This document shows positions 59,786 through 64,000 of a DNA stretch of 64,000 nt, piece after piece. The stretch covers positions 15,404,992 through 15,468,991 of the forward strand of contig OX326958.1 in NCBI GenBank assembly GCA_946800325.1. The letters run 5' to 3'. The DNA is from Luzula sylvatica (taxonomy: Eukaryota; Streptophyta; Magnoliopsida; Poales; Juncaceae). How positions within the stretch are numbered: the first letter of the stretch is position 1; each line of letters opens with the position of its first letter. A program made the translations under genes and the position numbers. The notes beneath the pieces were generated by a model. That model searched no databases. It had not been told where the DNA came from and saw nothing but the letters and a program-made list of their open reading frames with translations.

Positions 59786-60456
59786 CTAGATCATATTCAA
59801 AGAAAAAATAGAAAGCATAAGAAACATTCTATTAACATTCGTGGGTAATTTTTTATTCATCTTAATTATCATGGTACTTTGCCTTCAAGAAAAATACAAA
59901 ACTAATGAAATAAAGTTACTGTTAAACAAACTAAAATTGGGTAATTTTTTTTGAAAATTCTCTTGCTCGATGTTACTTTTGATGTACTATGAGGCAAAGT
60001 ACTTTTGATGTACTAAGAGAATGTTACTTTTGATGTAGAAGTTACTGTTGAGTAAGCAAAAACTACATAGAATGTTAATAGTAATTATTTGGGAAACTTC
60101 TCTTGCTCGATGTAAAAGTTACTGTTAAACAAACTAAAATTGGGTAATTTTTTTTGAAAAAAAAACAGTTGAGTAATAGCATAAACAAACTAAAATTGAT
60201 GTACTAAGAGAAGATAAAATACTAAAATTATTGTATAAAATAAAGAAATCAATTAAAAGAAATGGGGAACAAACAAACACACCTGGATTTTGGGCGAGGA
60301 AATCCACTCAAATCGAATTAAAGTTAAAGAAGTTACATTCTAGTTCAATGATTTGCGAAACTTCTACATCGAGCAAGAGAAGAGTAATTTTTGTGAGAGT
60401 TGATTTTCTAGCGTGATATTGCTTCAGAGTTTAGGGAAAAGTCTTATTTGGGGGGA
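59786..60456 (-). promoter_or_regulatory. MULE 5' leader and subterminal region with short repeats
   Basis: Between the transposase ATG and the right TIR. AAGTTACTGTTAAACAAACT followed by AAAATTGGGTAATTT occurs twice (about 59911-59954 and 60115-60158), with TTCTCTTGCTCGATG and ACTTTTGATGTACTA repeated around them. Such subterminal repeats may bind transposase or arise by slippage. No second gene (mudrB type) is seen. Confidence 0.6.
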
Positions 60457-60684
60457 AAACAAAAGAGAAGAAGGAATGGCTTTGTTTGGGGAAGAAGCAT
60501 GCAAGGGGTAAAATTGGAATTTACAAAAAATAACATAGGAAAGTTAACTCATGATGTAAAAATTTAACGGTAGGGGGGTAATTAAAAAAAGAAGTTTGAG
60601 ATAGGGGGGTTTTTGGAGTTTCAAAGAAGTTAGGGGGGTTTTTAAAATATCAAGAAAAGATAGGGGGTTTTTTAAAAATTTCCC
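60457..60684 (-). repeat. Right terminal inverted repeat of the MULE
   Basis: Reverse complement of 56779-57003 with few differences. It ends at TTTCCC (60684) followed by the A9 flank. It is the MULE end nearest the ABC transporter. Confidence 0.92.
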
Positions 60685-61048
60685 AAAAAAAAATGAGATG
60701 TATTAACATGAAACAATTTCGGTCTACTCTTTAGACCATGAACCAGGGCCATTCATCTAATGCATCCAGCCTGTCCCACATCCCACTTCTTGTCTTTGGT
60801 CGCGTGACCAAGACAGACTTCTTCCCTTTACTTTCACCCTTATCTTCACCATTAACCCTCCTTCTTACTTCTTCAAACTTTTTTCCTAAAACTACTCGCT
60901 GTTCAATCTCCTAAAGAGCCTCCAATCTTGCAGGATCTCTCCCACCAGCGGCGAACCCTCTCTTTTTACCTCCGAAAAAACTCTACGACACCGTTCACGC
61001 CATTGCTATTCTTGCCATTAATTATTGTTGTTTCCCAACGAAACGGCA
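60685..61048 (+). promoter_or_regulatory. Short region between the MULE and the ABC transporter ATG
   Basis: 364 bp. The second half is pyrimidine-rich (CTTTACTTTCACCCTTATC, CCCTCCTTCTTACTTCTTC), typical of a plant 5' leader. No clear TATA box lies in the first part. If the MULE is a recent insertion, the original distal promoter was pushed about 3.9 kb upstream. Confidence 0.5.
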
Positions 61049-63621
61049 ATGGCATCAGGAGAGGAAATACTCAGCCGCTCCCGCTCGAGCAGCATGCGGC
61101 TGACCTGGACCGGACCCGGACCGGGAAGTTTCCGAGACCCGTCTGACGTTTTCCGGCGAACCACCGAAGATGAAGAAAAGGACGAGGAGAATCTCAAATG
61201 GGCCGCCCTTGAGAAGCTCCCCACTTATGATCGCGTCAGGAGAGCTCTTATACGTCACACCATTGATGATAATGGTAACTTTTTCTTGACTAAGTTGATA
61301 ATGCTAACTTGATTCTGTAGTTGCATCGTAATGCTATCCTATCTTCTTTCTATTTGATTCTATCTACTTAAACAGATGGAAAAGGAGGGAAGCAATTTGT
61401 TTCCAATGAAGTTGATATATCAAACCTCGGGGTTCATGATAGGAAGGCATTGTTAGAACAAATCTTCAAGGTCGGGGAGGAGGATAACGGGCGATTTCTT
61501 AAACGGCTGCGAGAACGAATTGATAGGTTAGTTTTTTTTTATATAATAAATGAATAATTTTGTCATTTCCTCCTTCCATTGATGTAAATGGTGTTTGAAT
61601 CTCCAATATCTCCTAATATATAGTTTTTTATGTCTCAAATTCAACCAATTGAAATATAAACTTATTGATGATACGTTAGTTTTTTAGAATTTTTATTTTT
61701 AATTAATCTGACATTTGACGATTTTAAGAGTGAATTTGCTCAAAATATGATTTATTCTTAAACACAACAAGATTTCGGTTTGAGTAAATCACGTTGCATT
61801 CACCGGCAATCAATTTTTTGCTTACCACTTTGGAAGAAGTGGTATAAAATGGGGTTACGCTGTGTAGTCTAATTTTTATTTAGTGGCTTTATATGCTCAA
61901 ATGCTCTGAATTAAGAAAAAAAAAAACAGGATCAATTTCATTTCTAGCTTTTGTAAATAGAAAAAGAATCCTTAATACACCAATCGAATATAATATTTAA
62001 TGGATGTCCCCCTCTTTGCCTTTATTCACGTAGTAATGATATATCTCCACTTTTTGTTCCACGATTTAACTTCACCTTCTATTTTTTTCGAGGCCATTTA
62101 GTGTGTCCTTTCATTCTCTCCCGCGACATCTTCTATATTATCGATTAATAATTAATTATCCAAATAATTAACAAAAATACATCTCATTGACAGTTAATTG
62201 ATATTGATTAAGAATTTATTAATACATATATACCTTAATTATATATCAATTAATATGATGTACTTTTGTTAATTACTTGAGTTATTAACCATTAATTGAT
62301 GACATAGAGGATGTTGTAGGGAAGGATAGTGATTCGGACAGGAATATTTTTTATGGTCCCAGGAAATTAATTCCTGCAACAATAAAATTTGTTCCTGTCT
62401 CAATCATCATCTCACCATTTCTGATTCGGACAGGAATATTTTTGATGGTTGCAAGAATTAATTTCCTGCAACCATCAAAATTGTTCCTGTCCGAATCACT
62501 ATCATGTAAGGAAATGAGGGGGCATGGTAAAATTTCCCATTTTTTACGGATAGGGTATGTTTTTTTAATATACAACTTATTTTTTATGTTTTCTATTTGT
62601 CAAGTAAATAAAACAAAAATAAATATAGTCCTAAATTTTTACTTATTTATTTTTGCTTTTTTAATGTTATTTCACATTTCTACTAATTTTAGTTTTGTTA
62701 TACAATTTCTGCTATTCCACGGTTCATAAATTTTTTTCTTTGATTTTGTGATATTATTATGTTACGTGATTTTATTTTAATTTGAAAAATATATATTTTT
62801 CGTTAGTATATTTTAATTTTTTTTATATATGTTTAGGTATGAATAAAAAATTTCGTGAATAATTCGAAAACCCGCGGATACTAAATGGGACGTGTAAAAT
62901 TATCCATTTAGTTGACGTGTCGGGTACGGGTATTATCCGATTAAAATTGGTAAATATATGAACAATTCTATATCCGATCCGAACCCAATCCATTGACATC
63001 TCTATTGATACGGGACAAGACCCGTCATGAACTGTAGTTAGTATGAAAAGTTAATATTTTGCCTCCCCGAGCAAAACCACAAATTTGTGAAATTAATTCG
63101 TATATTCAAATTTAGTTGCTTGTATTCTTTGAAAATGGACATAGGACTCCTTTCAGTCCTTTGTTCCTTCAAAATAATCTTCAATCTAATTTTTTTTTTG
63201 TGTCGGGGCAGAGTGGGTATTGAACTCCCCAAGTTGGAAGTGAGGTACGAGAATTTGACAATAGAAGCAGATGTTCATGCTGGGAGTCGAGCAACCCCAA
63301 CTTTATGGAATACCACCATCAACTCAATTGAGGTATAGCAAAATTACAAAATCCCACTGATAAACTGGCCCGGTATAACTATGTTGATACACCCAAATCC
63401 CAATAGCCAAAATACTCATCTCAGGTTATTATAATGATAAGACAATCACTCTAGTTCTTTTTAAGTTGTTAAAACTAAAAGGGTACACTCAATACTCAAA
63501 AGGTGATATCATAATTCAACTGTGTTGTATCTTTTCAGAGTATTTTTGGGCGGTTTGCACCTTCTAAAAAAACGACCACTAAGATACTCGATGATGTTAG
63601 TGGAATACTAAAGCCATCAAG
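61049..63621 (+). CDS. PDR-type (ABCG full-size) ABC transporter, first four exons
   Basis: Exons by splice-site and frame reading: 61049-61274, 61376-61526, 63212-63332 and 63539-63621; all introns have GT-AG ends and the frame joins cleanly, about 193 residues. The N-terminus has the PDR layout: a Ser/Arg stretch, [57 protein letters not shown] and [17 protein letters not shown], the last directly before the first nucleotide-binding domain. Family knowledge: these are plasma-membrane ATP-driven exporters of terpenoids, hormones, wax or cutin precursors, or toxins, of about 1400 residues; the substrate cannot be told from this part. The first ATG is at 61049. Walker A and the membrane domains lie beyond the window. 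No lesion is seen. Confidence 0.92.
61527..63211 (+). other. Intron 2 of the ABC transporter, 1.7 kb, hosting a small foldback element
   Basis: Much longer than introns 1 (101 bp) and 3 (206 bp). It is AT-rich without coding potential and contains the inverted repeat at 62325-62503. The acceptor CGGGGCAG before 63212 follows a T-rich tract. Confidence 0.8.
62325..62503. repeat. Foldback (MITE-like) element in intron 2
   Basis: GATAGTGATTCGGACAGGAA (62325-62344) has its exact inverse at 62484-62503. The inner part 62421-62499 is itself a nearly perfect hairpin with arms of about 35 bp. A direct repeat of GATTCGGACAGGAATATTTT starts at 62331 and 62422. No convincing target duplication was found. 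Confidence 0.82.
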
Positions 63622-64000
63622 GTAGTTAAATTCTTATATTTTATTGAAAGAACCCCTTTAGTATTACAAGAAAAAAAAATCTTCTTTCAAGAAGGGCATG
63701 GTTGATTTGAGAGATTTTGGTAAAGATTTATTTCAAAATGCGGAATAAGATTTTTATTAAGTATTTTGTCATTCATCTAAAATTTTCTTCTCCATTTAAT
63801 TTAATATTATATAATTTAATATAATTTAATTTTAATATCACACAACATCATATAATCTAATATAATGCAATATATACAATATAATATATTATATTATAAT
63901 ATAATATAATACATTGTCATATAATATAATACAATATAATTTAAAATTATATAATATCATAAAATATCATATAAAATAATATCATATAAAATGATATCAT
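63622..64000 (+). repeat. Start of intron 4 with an AT-only repeat
   Basis: From about 63795 to the window end the sequence consists mainly of TATAAT/ATATAA words (TATAATATAATATAAT and variants), a degenerate pentanucleotide-like microsatellite. No coding signal. Confidence 0.8.

Larger units (their letters stand above)
56779..60684 (-). mobile_element. Complete Mutator-like (MULE) transposon
   Basis: 3906 bp with long inverted repeats (56779-57003 and about 60457-60684, starting GGGAAATTTTTAAAAAACCC) that differ at only a few positions. The flanks are A10 on the left (56769-56778) and A9 on the right (60685-60693), consistent with the 9-bp target duplication of Mutator elements, although a homopolymer target cannot be told from chance. 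A single intact transposase gene lies inside on the minus strand. All structural parts needed for an autonomous element are visible. Confidence 0.9.

Overview
This window is a stretch of nuclear DNA from a flowering plant. It holds Ty1/copia and Ty3/gypsy-type LTR retrotransposons nested in one another, primer-binding sites that match plant initiator tRNA-Met, a Mutator-like (MULE) DNA transposon of plant type, and the start of an intron-containing plant PDR-class (ABCG) ABC transporter gene. The species cannot be named from what I see. Only the ABC transporter looks like a host gene; almost all other coding sequence belongs to transposable elements.

Layout. From 1 to about 39,085 lies a nest of copia-type elements on both strands. 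Element A (1-4498, minus, SIRE-like) abuts F1 (4499-10864, plus). F1 is followed by the 5' half of F2 (10865-13709, plus). Element G (13748-19464, minus) is a complete, young, non-autonomous gypsy-type element sitting in the 3' end of E (19465-25477, minus). H (about 26166-29974, plus) is a 5'-truncated relative of F. C and D (29975-38865, plus) are two SIRE-like copies in tandem that share one LTR. Two solo LTRs of one 0.63 kb family, each with a perfect 5-bp target duplication, interrupt A and D. From 39,086 to 56,778 the DNA is AT-rich and gene-poor. It holds tandem repeats, microsatellites, an old copia relic K (45433-49421) still flanked by a 5-bp target duplication, and the LTR plus leader of element J (52620-55649, minus).

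From 56,779 to 60,684 lies a structurally complete MULE: terminal inverted repeats of about 225 bp, a 764-codon uninterrupted transposase gene, and an A9 repeat on both sides that fits a 9-bp target duplication. Its right end is only 364 bp upstream of the ATG of the PDR-type ABC transporter (first four exons 61049-63621; the rest lies beyond the window).

How the parts work together. The retroelements carry gag, protease, integrase, reverse transcriptase and RNase H in copia order (integrase before RT), but every copia copy here is broken or truncated. G encodes one coiled-coil protein without polymerase domains and would need enzymes in trans. The MULE is the only element that could encode its own mobility. 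Two patterns cut across elements. Arrays of the palindrome GTTCGTTCGAACGAAC occur in LTRs or leaders of several otherwise dissimilar element families, and a conserved stem-loop lies in the gag-pol gap of the SIRE-like family. Family and domain calls come from motif reading by eye; no database search or alignment was run.
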